Assembly: GCF_030440515.1 (NCBI RefSeq)
Contig: NZ_CP076543.1
Coordinates: 3,873,501 to 3,937,500 of the forward strand
Source: Streptomyces xanthophaeus
GTDB taxonomy: Bacteria; Actinomycetota; Actinomycetes; Streptomycetales; Streptomycetaceae
Direction of reading: 5' to 3'
DNA length: 64,000 nt
The translations under genes were made by a program, and so were the position numbers. Below, in pieces: positions 45,988 through 54,511 of the stretch; position 1 is the stretch's first letter, and each line of letters begins with the position of its first letter. The notes under the pieces were generated by a model. It was not told the origin of the DNA. It worked only from the letters and a program-made list of their open reading frames with translations, and ran no database searches.

Positions 45988-46962
45988 TTGTCTGATGCTG
46001 TGGTGCGCACCGAGGGATGGCGACGTCTGCCCGCAGCTCTGCTGCCGATCCTCGCCGTCGCCGTCGCCTACTACCTGGGCGGACTGATCGGCCTGCACCA
46101 GCGGGTGGTCGTCAACGACGCCGAGGTCACCCCCCTGTGGCTGCCGACGGGCGTCGCGGTGACCTCCCTGCTCTGGCTGGGCCTGCGGGCGTGGCCGGGG
46201 ATCGCGATCGGTACGTACCTCACCATCGAGCAGATCACCGACTTCGACCCGCCCGGCCTGATCATCGTCGCGGGGAACGTCCTCGCCCCCGTGTGCGCGT
46301 ACCTGATGCTCCGCCGGGCGGGTTTCCGTACCGAGATGGACCGGCTGCGGGACGCCCTGGCGCTGGTCTTCCTGGGCGGTCTGTGGCCCATGCTGATCAG
46401 CGCCACGATCGGGACCTGGACGCTGGTGCTCACCGGTGACCTGCCGCTGTCGCAGTTCTGGCCCGTCTGGTCGGCCTGGTGGGCCGGGGACGCGATGGGT
46501 GTGCTCGTGCTGACCCCCCTGCTCCTCGTCCTGCGCAGGGTCGTGGGGGCCCGGCGGCCCCTGGACGGCTACCGCTCGGCCGAGGCGGCGGTCCTGGCGG
46601 TCACCGCGGTCGTCGTCACCCTGGTGGGCACCCGGAGCAGCCTCTCGCTCCTCTTCCTCGTCTTCCCCGTGATCATCTGGGCGGCCGTACGCTTCCAGCT
46701 CGCCGGGAGCGCTCCGGTCACCCTGCTGGTCTCGGTCCTGGCGATCTCGGCGGCGACCCGGCACGTCGGGCCGTTCGCCGACCACACCCTCCTGGAGGTC
46801 ATGATCAACCTCCAGGCGCTCAACGGCGCGGCGGCCCTGACCGGGCTGCTGCTGGCGGCTCTGGTCACCGAGCAGAACAACGTCCGCCTGAAGATCGAGC
46901 AGGTCTGCGAGGACCTGGCGGAACTGGTGGAACACCTGGCCCCGGGCAAGCCGGATCAGTAG
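45988..46962 (+). CDS. MASE1-domain membrane protein without output domain
   Basis: A 324-aa protein with eight or so helices of the MASE1 sensor type: VAYYLGGLIGLHQRVVVNDA, VTPLWLPTGVAVTSLLWLGL, RAWPGIAIGTYLTIEQIT and a second half with FPVIIWAAVRFQLAGSAPVT. It ends in a 30-residue soluble helical tail (TEQNNVRLKIEQVCEDLAEL) and lacks the kinase, GGDEF or phosphatase domain usually fused to MASE1. The start is uncertain: TTG 45988 as listed, or GTGs at 46000 and 46003. With the PP2C gene just upstream, the sensor and output may be split between two proteins. Confidence 0.82.
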   Translation: MSDAVVRTEGWRRLPAALLPILAVAVAYYLGGLIGLHQRVVVNDAEVTPLWLPTGVAVTSLLWLGLRAWPGIAIGTYLTIEQITDFDPPGLIIVAGNVLAPVCAYLMLRRAGFRTEMDRLRDALALVFLGGLWPMLISATIGTWTLVLTGDLPLSQFWPVWSAWWAGDAMGVLVLTPLLLVLRRVVGARRPLDGYRSAEAAVLAVTAVVVTLVGTRSSLSLLFLVFPVIIWAAVRFQLAGSAPVTLLVSVLAISAATRHVGPFADHTLLEVMINLQALNGAAALTGLLLAALVTEQNNVRLKIEQVCEDLAELVEHLAPGKPDQ

Positions 46963-47019
46963 GGACACCGCTCCGGCCGCCGAGCACCGGCCCGGCCCCG
47001 GGGGGCGGGCCGGCGGGCG

Positions 47020-47898
47020 CTACCAGGCCAGCTGCGAGATCTCCTCGGCGACCACCGCGCACGCGTCCGCCGCCGGGTCGATCAGCGGGAAGTGACCGAC
47101 GGCGTCCAGCAGCGTCAGCCCGACCATCTCCCCCGCCTTCGCGGCCGCCGCCACATACGCCTCGGCCACCTGCTGCGGGACCACGATGTCGTCCCGGCCC
47201 TGGACCACCGCCGTGGCGATCCCCGTCGGCAGCAGCGAAGCCGGATCGGCATACGGCAGCCGCTCGTCCCAGTGGTCCGCCCCGCCCAGCAGCTGCGCGC
47301 TCGCGCCGCCGCACACGCCCAGTTCCTCCGCCACCGTGAAGTCCGCGATCGGGGCCAGCGCCACCACGCCCCGCAGCATCGGCGGGGAGGGCAGCAGCCA
47401 CGGGGAGCCGGCCGGGAGCACGTGCCGGGCCGCGGCCCACAGTGCAAGGTGGCCGCCCGCCGAGTGCCCGGTGACGACCGTGCGGCGGACATCGGCCTGC
47501 GGGAGCGCTTCGGCCGCCAGCCCCGGCAGGGCGTCCATCGCGGCGGCGACATCGTCGAAGGTCTCCGGCCAGCGTCCGGCGACCGGCCCCTCGGCGTTCT
47601 GGTGCGGCAGCGAACTGCCGCGCCGGTACTCGACGTTGGCGACGGCGAAACCCCTGCGGGCCAGGAAGTCCGCGAACGGCGTGATGTGCTGCCGGTCGTA
47701 CGGGGCCCGCCACGCGCCCCCGTGCAGCAGCACCACGAGCGGGGCCGGCCCCTGGGTCTCGCCGCGCGGGGCGTAGAAGTCGACGACGTGGTCGGGGTGT
47801 TCCCCGTAGGCGGCGGTCACGTCCGGCGCCACGGCCGGGTGGGCGAAGGCCGAGGCGGCCTCCGCGGCGTCCCGTTCCACTGCGGCGGGGTCCGTCAT
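47020..47898 (-). CDS. Alpha/beta-hydrolase, probable kynurenine formamidase
   Basis: A 292-aa esterase-type hydrolase with the oxyanion motif LVVLLHGGAWRAPYD, nucleophile elbow TGHSAGGHLALW, acid in VVQGRDDIVVP and histidine in DAVGHFPLI. This is the arylformamidase-type alpha/beta hydrolase fold. Its position after kynA-kynU in the same direction makes N-formylkynurenine the likely substrate, filling the only step missing between dioxygenase and kynureninase. The spacer to kynU is 171 bp, so it may be separately transcribed. The bacterial KynB metal-dependent type is a different family. Confidence 0.78.
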   Translation of the reverse strand: MTDPAAVERDAAEAASAFAHPAVAPDVTAAYGEHPDHVVDFYAPRGETQGPAPLVVLLHGGAWRAPYDRQHITPFADFLARRGFAVANVEYRRGSSLPHQNAEGPVAGRWPETFDDVAAAMDALPGLAAEALPQADVRRTVVTGHSAGGHLALWAAARHVLPAGSPWLLPSPPMLRGVVALAPIADFTVAEELGVCGGASAQLLGGADHWDERLPYADPASLLPTGIATAVVQGRDDIVVPQQVAEAYVAAAAKAGEMVGLTLLDAVGHFPLIDPAADACAVVAEEISQLAW

Positions 47899-48069
47899 CG
47901 GCTCAACCTCTCGGTAACGCGTGGGACAGCGGGGACTGATGTTCCGGTGGTCCGGCAGAGCGGGACCGTATCAGTCCGGAACAGGCGCTTCCGTGCGGGG
48001 CCCGGAATATGACCGGGCGGACGGAGCCGTAGCCCCGCCCGCCCGGTGATGTGACGTTTCGCTACCGAG

Positions 48070-49293
48070 TCACCCGAAAATGTGACCCAGTGTCCGCGCG
48101 GCACGCTCGGCGTCGGCGAAACCGACGTAGAGCGGGGTGAAGCCGAAGCGCAGGACGTCGGGTGCGCGGAAGTCGCCGATGACGCCGCGGGAGATGAGCT
48201 CCCCCATGACCTCACGGGCGTTCTCGGTCCGCAGCGAGATCTGGCTCCCGCGGCGGCCGTGCTCGGCCGGGGTGACCGACTCGACCCGGTCCTGCGGGAC
48301 GTACGCCGCCACGCATTCGAGGAAGAAGTCGGTCAGGGCGAGGGACTTGGCCCGTACGGCTTCGACGGACACCCCGTCCCAGGCGTCGAGCGCCGACTCC
48401 AGGGCCAGCATGGACAGGATGTCCGGCGTGCCGACGCGCCCACGGGTCGCGCCCGTGGCCGCCTCGAAGGCCGGGGTCATCGCGAACGGATCCGCGTGAC
48501 CGTTCCAGCCCGGGAGCGGGGAGTCGAAGCCGGCCTGGTGGCGGGCGGCGATGTACAGGTACGCGGGCGCGCCGGGGCCGCCGTTGAGGTACTTGTACGT
48601 GCAGCCCACCGCGAGGTCGACGGCGTGCGCGTCGAGGCCGACGGGGAGGGCCCCGGCGGAGTGGCACAGGTCCCAGACCGTGATCGCCCCGGCGGCGCGG
48701 GCCGCCGTGGTGAGCGCGGGGAGGTCGTGGAGCCGTCCGCTGCGGTAGTCGACGTGGTTGAGGAGGACCACGGCGGTGTCCGCGTCCATGGCCTCGGCCG
48801 CGTGCGAGGGGTCCACCGGGACGACGGTCAGGCCCGTCATCCGGGCCGCCGACTCCGCGATGTAGCCGTCGGTGGGGAAGGTGGCGGCGTCGACCAGCAG
48901 CTTCGTCCGGCCGGGCGCCGCGAGACGGGCGGCGCCGACCAGGGCCTTGAAGAGGTTGACGCTGGTGGAGTCACCGACGACCACCTGGCCGGGGGCCGCG
49001 CCGATGAGCGGGGCGATCTTGTCGCCGATCCGCTCGGGCGCGGTCCACCAGCCGCTCTCGTCCCAGGACCGGATGAGGAGCTCGCCCCACTGCCGGGCGA
49101 CGACGTCGGCGGTGGTGTCCGCGACCCCGGCCGGCAGGGCCCCGAGGGAGTTGCCGTCCAGGTAGACGACCCCGTCGGGGAGGGTGAAGCGCTCGCGGAG
49201 CTTCGCGAGCTCGTCGGCGGCGTCCAGCTCGGCCGCACGGCTGCGGAGGTCCGCCGCCGGGTCCGCCGCTATGTCGTGGGAGGTGTCAGACAT
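48070..49293 (-). CDS. kynU: Kynureninase
   Basis: PLP enzyme splitting kynurenine to anthranilate and alanine. The 407-aa protein has VVYLDGNSLGALPAG, ELLIRSWDESGWWTAPERIG, VVVGDSTSVNLFKALV, the cofactor aspartate in ITVWDLCHSAGALPVGLDAH, the PLP lysine in VGCTYKYLNGGPGAPAYLYI and LPGWNGHADPFAM. Its ATG overlaps the kynA stop by eight bp, so the genes are translationally coupled. All family motifs are intact. Confidence 0.95.
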   Translation of the reverse strand: MSDTSHDIAADPAADLRSRAAELDAADELAKLRERFTLPDGVVYLDGNSLGALPAGVADTTADVVARQWGELLIRSWDESGWWTAPERIGDKIAPLIGAAPGQVVVGDSTSVNLFKALVGAARLAAPGRTKLLVDAATFPTDGYIAESAARMTGLTVVPVDPSHAAEAMDADTAVVLLNHVDYRSGRLHDLPALTTAARAAGAITVWDLCHSAGALPVGLDAHAVDLAVGCTYKYLNGGPGAPAYLYIAARHQAGFDSPLPGWNGHADPFAMTPAFEAATGATRGRVGTPDILSMLALESALDAWDGVSVEAVRAKSLALTDFFLECVAAYVPQDRVESVTPAEHGRRGSQISLRTENAREVMGELISRGVIGDFRAPDVLRFGFTPLYVGFADAERAARTLGHIFG

Positions 49294-50140
49294 AGCTGCG
49301 GGCCGTCCAGAGCTCCGGGAAGACGTTCTTCGTCGCGCGCTTCTCCAGCCAGGTCACGCCGGCCGAGCCGCCCGTGCCCGTCTTCGCGCCCATCGCGCGG
49401 CGGGTGGCGACCAGGTGGTCGTTGCGCCAGCGCCAGACGAGCTCGGCGACATCCGTGAGGACCTCGCCGAGGCGGTGCAGGTCCACGGTCCCGTTGTCGT
49501 CCGGGGCGGCGTACAGGCCCGTCCAGACGGCTTCGACCTCGGCCGAGGGCTCGTAGCGCAGCGACAGGTCGCGGTTCAGGACGGCGTCCGGGACCGGCAG
49601 GCCGCGGCGGGCGAGCAGGCGCAGCACCTCGTCGTAGAGGCTGGGCTCGTGCAGGGCCTTCTCCAGCTCCGCGTGGACGCGCGGGGCGCCCCGGTGCGGG
49701 ACCAGCATGGACGAGGACTTCTCGCCGAGCAGGAACTCCATCCGGCGGTACATCGCCGACTGGAAACCGGAACCTTCGCCGAGGGCGGCGCGGTAGGCGT
49801 TGAACTGTCCCGGGGTGAGCTGGGCGAGCGGGCGCCAGGAGGCGTTGAGGGCCTCCAGTTCGCGGAGGGAACGTTTCAGCGCATCCATCGCGACCGGGAT
49901 GCGGTCCTCGCGCAGGGCCTTCGCGGCGGTTTCCCACTCATGGACGATGACCGTGAACCACAGCTCCATGACCTGGGTCGTCACCAGGAAGACCATCTCG
50001 CCCGGGTCGTCCGAGCGCAGGTGCTGGAGGTGGGTGAGAACGTCCGCCTGGACGTAGTCCTCGTACGGGGTCGTGCCGTCGAAGTCGAGGTTCGGGGTTT
50101 CCGACCCGCCGACTCCGGAGGCATCAAGGGTTTTCGACAT
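49286..50140 (-). CDS. kynA: Tryptophan 2,3-dioxygenase
   Basis: Haem enzyme opening the indole ring of tryptophan to N-formylkynurenine. The 284-aa protein has the substrate-side LTHLQHLRSDDPGEMVFLVT and QVMELWFTVIVHEWETA, the FQSAMYRRMEFLLGEK core, and the proximal haem histidine in LVWRWRNDHLVATRRAMGAK, followed by GTGGSAGVTWLEK. GAGGAGA precedes the ATG at 50140. First gene of the kyn unit; the 166 bp upstream contain its promoter. No nearby regulator gene (for example an Lrp/AsnC type) is seen. Confidence 0.95.
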   Translation of the reverse strand: MSKTLDASGVGGSETPNLDFDGTTPYEDYVQADVLTHLQHLRSDDPGEMVFLVTTQVMELWFTVIVHEWETAAKALREDRIPVAMDALKRSLRELEALNASWRPLAQLTPGQFNAYRAALGEGSGFQSAMYRRMEFLLGEKSSSMLVPHRGAPRVHAELEKALHEPSLYDEVLRLLARRGLPVPDAVLNRDLSLRYEPSAEVEAVWTGLYAAPDDNGTVDLHRLGEVLTDVAELVWRWRNDHLVATRRAMGAKTGTGGSAGVTWLEKRATKNVFPELWTARSYV

Positions 50141-50306
50141 CGCTGTCTCCTCGACACGTGCTTCCGGGTAGCGGTCCGCCCCTTCCGTGAGGTGAGTGGA
50201 GCCCCGGTCCCCTGCCCGCAGCATAGGACACCGGCGCGCCGGCGCTCCAGCGGAGAGTGACACAGACCACACAATTTCGGTGCGTGTCACTCCCCGCCGT
50301 ACGGAC

Positions 50307-50720
50307 TCAGGCGCTCAGCGTGTCCGCCGCCGTCGGGGACGAGTCGCGCAGGAAGGTCGAGCAGCGCTCGTACTCCTCCTTCTCGCCGATCGCCTCGGCC
50401 GCGCGGGCCAGGGCGTGCAGGGCGCGCAGGAAGCCGCGGTTCGGCTCGTGCTCCCACGGGACCGGGCCGTGGCCCTTCCATCCGGCGCGGCGCAGCGCGT
50501 CGAGACCGCGGTGGTAGCCCGTACGGGCGTAGGCGTACGACTCGACCGTGCTGCCGGCGGCGAAGGCCTCGTCGGCGAGGATCGCCCAGGCGAGGGAGGA
50601 CGTGGGGTGCGCGGCCGCCACCTCGACGGCGGGGGTGCCGGCGGCGATGGCTTCGCGGCCCGGCTCGTCGGGCAGGTGGGTGGGGGCGGGGCCCCCGAGC
50701 AGGTTCTGGTGAATGGACAT
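50307..50720 (-). CDS. DUF3151-family protein
   Basis: A 137-aa soluble helical protein of a family widespread in actinobacteria. Typical parts are MSIHQNLLGGPAPTHLPDEP, AAAHPTSSLAWAILADEAFA, VESYAYARTGYHRGLDALRR and the invariant WKGHGPVPWEHEPNRGFLRA. TPR-like helical character, no enzyme motif. Function unknown. The ATG at 50720 gives the family N-terminus. Confidence 0.87.
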   Translation of the reverse strand: MSIHQNLLGGPAPTHLPDEPGREAIAAGTPAVEVAAAHPTSSLAWAILADEAFAAGSTVESYAYARTGYHRGLDALRRAGWKGHGPVPWEHEPNRGFLRALHALARAAEAIGEKEEYERCSTFLRDSSPTAADTLSA

Positions 50721-50884
50721 GCCCCCAGTCTGCCGGGTGCGGTGGTCCGTGGAACCCACTGTCCCCTCGCTGTCGCCGCCCCGCCGTATGCACGGGTCCG
50801 CGGCCCCACACCCCTGCCGCGTCAGGGGCATTGCCGGGTACGGGGGCGTCGCGGGTGCGGGCACGTGACGTGGGGAGGGCCGGG

Positions 50885-51628
50885 TCAGTTCGCGGGGGCG
50901 GTCGCCCCGACCGGCTCACGGGTGGCGGGCGGACACGATGTCAGGGCCGGCTGCGTTGCGGAGCAGCCGCACCGGGGGACCTCGTTCGGAGCGTGCAGCA
51001 CCCTCGCGCCGCGGCCCGGCGCGGTGTCGAGCCGGGCCGCCACGGCCGGAACCACGATGCTCGGCAGCAGGCTCGTGTAGAGCGCCGAGATCTCCCGGTC
51101 CAGATCGAGCCCGAGGGTCTGCGACATCACGTTGAGCCCGGCGAAGGCCCCGACCACCAGCCGTGAAGGCCCCGACGGGTCCACGTGCGGCAGCAGTTCG
51201 CCGCGCTCCTTCGCCTGCACCAGCAGGGCGGTGTGCAGATCGATCCACCCCTGGTACGGCGCCGCCCGGTCCAGTACCCGGCCGCTGTGCTCCAGGGTGA
51301 GCCGGGCGCTGCCGCGCATCAGCACGTCGTGGCGCAAGCGGTGCGAGAAGACCATGCCGACGTCGACGAACTCCTGCGCCTTGAACTCCTGCGGGGTGAC
51401 CGGCGCGTGCATGCTGACCTGGGCGTCGATCACGGCCTGCGCCAGGTCTTCCTTCGAGTCGAAGTGGAAGTAGAGCGCGCCTTTGGTGACGTTGGCGAGC
51501 CGGACGATGTCGGTCAGTTTGGCCGCGCCGTAGCCCCGGTCCTCGAACACGACGGCGGCGGCTTCCAGGATCGCCCGGCGGGTTCGCACGGCGCGGTCCT
51601 GCTTCGCCTGCGTTCGTTCGGCCCTCAT
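50885..51628 (-). CDS. TetR-family regulator of the gamma-butyrolactone receptor (ScbR/ArpA) type
   Basis: A 247-aa regulator. The HTH reads KQDRAVRTRRAILEAAAVVF, EDRGYGAAKLTDIVRLANVT, KGALYFHFDSKEDLAQAVID; the ligand domain has VFSHRLRHDVLMRGSARLTL and LHTALLVQAKERGELLPHVD, strongly recalling ScbR. Such proteins sense gamma-butyrolactone autoregulators and gate antibiotic production. No afsA-type synthase gene is nearby, so it is an orphan or pseudo-receptor. The final 40 residues (Cys/Pro-rich) are longer than in ScbR. A palindrome at 51653-51664, 25 bp before the ATG, suggests autoregulation. Confidence 0.83.
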   Translation of the reverse strand: MRAERTQAKQDRAVRTRRAILEAAAVVFEDRGYGAAKLTDIVRLANVTKGALYFHFDSKEDLAQAVIDAQVSMHAPVTPQEFKAQEFVDVGMVFSHRLRHDVLMRGSARLTLEHSGRVLDRAAPYQGWIDLHTALLVQAKERGELLPHVDPSGPSRLVVGAFAGLNVMSQTLGLDLDREISALYTSLLPSIVVPAVAARLDTAPGRGARVLHAPNEVPRCGCSATQPALTSCPPATREPVGATAPAN

Positions 51629-51652
51629 GTGCACCAGCCCTCTCCCCGCCCC

Positions 51653-51664
51653 GACCGATCGGTC
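51653..51664. promoter_or_regulatory. Palindrome before the ScbR-like gene
   Basis: GACCGATCGGTC, a perfect 12-bp palindrome in the promoter region of the regulator. Likely autoregulatory operator; binding inferred. Confidence 0.5.
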
Positions 51665-51759
51665 CGTACATGCCCCCAGCACGTACTGCCGGGGGCAGTT
51701 CACACCATCGTGCGGTCACCGTCCACCGCCGCCGTCACCCCTGCCAGGGGGAACGCCGA

Positions 51760-51797
51760 AGGGCCCGGCCTCCGTCGTGGGACGGGGGCCGGGCCCT
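51760..51797 (-). terminator. fba terminator hairpin
   Basis: Seventeen paired positions (one G-T) with a four-base loop, about 25 bp after the stop of the leftward fba gene. Confidence 0.8.
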
Positions 51798-51820
51798 ACG
51801 GTGCGGCTCGCTGTGGGCGA

Positions 51821-52843
51821 CTACTTCAGCTTGGTGCCGGTGGAACGCAGGTTCGCGCAGGCCTCGGCGACGCGCGCGGCCATGCCCGCCTCGGCGGCCT
51901 TGCCCCAGGTGCGGGGGTCGTACTTGGACTTCGTACCGACCTCGCCGTCGACCTTCAGCACACCGGCGTAGTTGCTGAACATGTGGTCCACGACCGGGCG
52001 GGTGAAGGCGTACTGGGTGTCGGTGTCGAGGTTCATCTTCACGACGCCGTTCTCCAGCGCGGTGGCGATCTCCTCGGCCGTGGAGCCCGAGCCGCCGTGG
52101 AAGACGAAGTCGAACGGCGAAGCCTTGCCGTACTTCTCGGCGACACCGGCCTGGAGGTCCTTGAGGAGCTCGGGGCGCAGGACGACGTTGCCCGGCTTGT
52201 AGACGCCGTGGACGTTGCCGAAGGAGGCGGCCAGCAGGTAGCGGCCCTTCTCGCCCAGGCCGAGGGCCTCGGCGGTACGGATCGCGTCGTCGACGGTCGT
52301 GTACAGCTCGTCGTTGATCTCGTGGCTGACGCCGTCCTCCTCGCCGCCGGTCGGGGTGATCTCGACCTCAAGGATGATCTTGGCGGCGACGGCCTTGGCG
52401 AGCAGCTCCTGGCCGATGGCCAGGTTGTCGGCCAGGGTCTCGGCGGAGCCGTCCCACATGTGCGACTGGAAGAGCGGGTTCAGACCGCGGGCCACACGCT
52501 CGGCGGAGATGTCGAGCAGCGGACGTACGTAGCCGTCCAGCTTGTCCTTCGGGCAGTGGTCGGTGTGCAGGGCGACCGTGATGTCGTACTTGGCGGCCAC
52601 GATGTGCGCGAACTCGGCCAGGGCGACCGCGCCGGTGACCATGTCCTTGTTGTGCTGGCCACCCAGGAACTCCGCACCACCGGTGGAGATCTGGATGATG
52701 CCGTCGCTCTCGGCCTCCGCGAAGCCGCGCAGGGCAGCGTGCAGGGTCTGGGAGGAGGTCACATTGATGGCCGGGTAGGCGAACTTGCCTGCCTTCGCCC
52801 GGTCGAGCATCTCGTTGTAGACCTCGGGGGTTGCGATGGGCAT
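51821..52843 (-). CDS. fba: Class II fructose-bisphosphate aldolase
   Basis: Zinc-dependent aldol cleavage of fructose 1,6-bisphosphate in glycolysis and gluconeogenesis. The 340-aa protein has AYPAINVTSSQTLHAALRGF, the catalytic/metal HTDHCPKDKLDGY (zinc His, catalytic Asp), EVEITPTGGEEDGVSHEIND, the zinc histidine in SFGNVHGVYKPGNVVLRPEL, and DFVFHGGSGSTAEEIATALE followed by VVKMNLDTDTQYAFTRPVVD. AAGGAG lies before the ATG. Intact and standard in length. The parS site lies 141 bp upstream of its start. Confidence 0.96.
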   Translation of the reverse strand: MPIATPEVYNEMLDRAKAGKFAYPAINVTSSQTLHAALRGFAEAESDGIIQISTGGAEFLGGQHNKDMVTGAVALAEFAHIVAAKYDITVALHTDHCPKDKLDGYVRPLLDISAERVARGLNPLFQSHMWDGSAETLADNLAIGQELLAKAVAAKIILEVEITPTGGEEDGVSHEINDELYTTVDDAIRTAEALGLGEKGRYLLAASFGNVHGVYKPGNVVLRPELLKDLQAGVAEKYGKASPFDFVFHGGSGSTAEEIATALENGVVKMNLDTDTQYAFTRPVVDHMFSNYAGVLKVDGEVGTKSKYDPRTWGKAAEAGMAARVAEACANLRSTGTKLK

Positions 52844-52983
52844 CTGCCGGCTCCTTGGATGTGCGGGGAGTGTGCTTATTGCGGGCCCTGACCTGGGGGC
52901 GACGTCATCGTCGCGCCTATCTTTCCAGACTCAGCGCAGGGGTCCAGACTGCCCGTCTCACGTGGTGGGCGAACGGCCCGGGA

Positions 52984-52999
52984 TGTTTCACGTGAAACA
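52984..52999. promoter_or_regulatory. parS centromere site
   Basis: TGTTTCACGTGAAACA, a perfect 16-bp match to the ParB-binding parS consensus. It lies in the 273-bp spacer between fba and pyrE. In Streptomyces such sites cluster around oriC, so this places the window in the origin domain. The rest of the spacer has no gene. Confidence 0.93.
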
Positions 53000-53116
53000 C
53001 CCCGGGCGCCCGGGAAAGAGCAGGTCAGGCCGGTCCGAGGGGCGGCAGGGGCCCTTCGTCGACAGTTCTCGCGGTGGCCGGACGGAGCCGGGACCGGAGC
53101 TGACCCGGGGCTTTTC

Positions 53117-53656
53117 CTAGGAGAGGCCGAGGTCCTGGAGGAGGTACCCGGTGAGGTAGGGCAGGCCGGCCGCGGCGATCGCGTCGGCCGCACCGCGGTC
53201 GACGATCGTGGCGACGGCGACGACCTCGCCGCCGGCCTCGCGGACCGCCTCGACGGCGGTCAGCGGGGACCCGCCGGTGGTCGAGGTGTCCTCGACCACC
53301 AGGCAGCGCTTGCCCTTCACGTCGGTGCCCTCGATACGGCGCTGCATGCCGTGGGCCTTCTGCGCCTTGCGGACGACGAAGGCGTCCAGGCGCTCACCGC
53401 GCGCCGCGGAAGCGTGCAGCATCGAGGTCGCGACCGGGTCGGCGCCCAGGGTCAGACCGCCGACGCAGTCGAAGTCGAGGTCGGCCGTGAGGTCGAGCAT
53501 GACCTGGCCGACCATCGGGGCCGCCTCGCCGTCGAGGGTGACCCGGCGGAGGTCGATGTAGTAGTCGGCCTCACGACCGGAGGAGAGGATCACCTTGCCG
53601 TGCACGACGGCCTTGTCCTTGATCTGCTGCAGAAGCGCATCGCGTACGTCACTCAT
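53117..53656 (-). CDS. pyrE: Orotate phosphoribosyltransferase
   Basis: Makes orotidine monophosphate from orotate and PRPP in pyrimidine synthesis. The 179-aa protein has GKVILSSGREADYYIDLRRV, LTLGADPVATSMLHASA, the dimer loop FVVRKAQKAHGMQRRIEG and the PRPP motif KRCLVVEDTSTTGGSPLTAV. TAAGCT ends seven bases before the ATG (leaderless). Not linked to the other pyr genes here; first of a leftward series ending before the parS spacer. Confidence 0.96.
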   Translation of the reverse strand: MSDVRDALLQQIKDKAVVHGKVILSSGREADYYIDLRRVTLDGEAAPMVGQVMLDLTADLDFDCVGGLTLGADPVATSMLHASAARGERLDAFVVRKAQKAHGMQRRIEGTDVKGKRCLVVEDTSTTGGSPLTAVEAVREAGGEVVAVATIVDRGAADAIAAAGLPYLTGYLLQDLGLS

Positions 53657-53689
53657 GCCTCTGAGCTTAGAGGGGGGCGAGATGAGGGC

Positions 53690-54478
53690 CTAGCCGAGCC
53701 GGCGCCACGTCCAGGTGGTGGAGACCTCCAGCGGATCCACCGGGGTGACCAGGCGCGGGAGGGTGTTGAGACCGTTCGGCGGACCCGACTGGGGCTCCAC
53801 GCAGACGGCCTCGGGCTCCTCGTCGTAGATGACCACCCATTCGGCCCTGCTGGTGACCCGCAGTTCGAGGGCGCCGGGCCAGGTGAGGGTGACGTCGACG
53901 CCGTGCGGCATGCCGAAGCAGTCGTCCCAGGGGCGGGGCTTCGGGTCGATGCGGTTGCCGGTGGGGATGTGGTCGGCGCCGCGCTCCTCCTGCCACGCGG
54001 GCTCGAAGGAGACCTCCGCGTCCGGCCCGCCGGTGCCGAGGTTGCGCAGGAACCACGGGTGCCAGCCGACCTGGGCCGGGAAGGAGTCCCCGTACGTCTC
54101 GACGCCCATGGTGAGGGTCAGCGAGTCCTCGGCGAGCGTGACGACCTGGGTCACCCGGCCGGGGTACGGCCACGGGTCGGTGAGGTCGTAGGCGAAGGCC
54201 GCCTCGGTGGCGGTGGCTCCGGCCGGGCGCCAGGGCGCGTCGCGGCCGAAGCCGTGGAGTGCGTGCGGCGGGTGGTTGAGCGGCATCTGATGGACGGTCG
54301 CGCCGTCGCGGAACTGCCCGTTCGCCGTCCGGCCGCACCAGGGGACCATCGGGAAGGCCCCGAACCTCGGCCCCTGGCGCAGCAGTTCCGTTCCGTCGAT
54401 GCGCAGGCTGCTGATCCGGCAGCCGTTCTCCTGGTCGACCGTCACCTCGGCGCCGCCGGCGCTCAGTTGCGTACTCAT
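53690..54478 (-). CDS. Aldose 1-epimerase-like protein
   Basis: A 262-aa galactose-mutarotase-fold protein. Visible are MVPWCGRTANGQF, HALHGFGRDAPW (catalytic His), VGWHPWFLRNLG (second His) and VCVEPQSGPPNGLN with the catalytic Glu. Interconverts sugar anomers or acts on a related sugar; substrate not defined. TAGGGT ends seven bases before the ATG (leaderless). The spacer to pyrE is 33 bp. Confidence 0.87.
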   Translation of the reverse strand: MSTQLSAGGAEVTVDQENGCRISSLRIDGTELLRQGPRFGAFPMVPWCGRTANGQFRDGATVHQMPLNHPPHALHGFGRDAPWRPAGATATEAAFAYDLTDPWPYPGRVTQVVTLAEDSLTLTMGVETYGDSFPAQVGWHPWFLRNLGTGGPDAEVSFEPAWQEERGADHIPTGNRIDPKPRPWDDCFGMPHGVDVTLTWPGALELRVTSRAEWVVIYDEEPEAVCVEPQSGPPNGLNTLPRLVTPVDPLEVSTTWTWRRLG

Positions 54479-54511
54479 GCGGTCGACCCTAATGCGGCCC
54501 GGGCCCGCTGA

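Noticed and set aside
52836..53120. Short frame spanning the parS site
   Set aside because: No ribosome site, no conserved features, and it is built around the parS palindrome.
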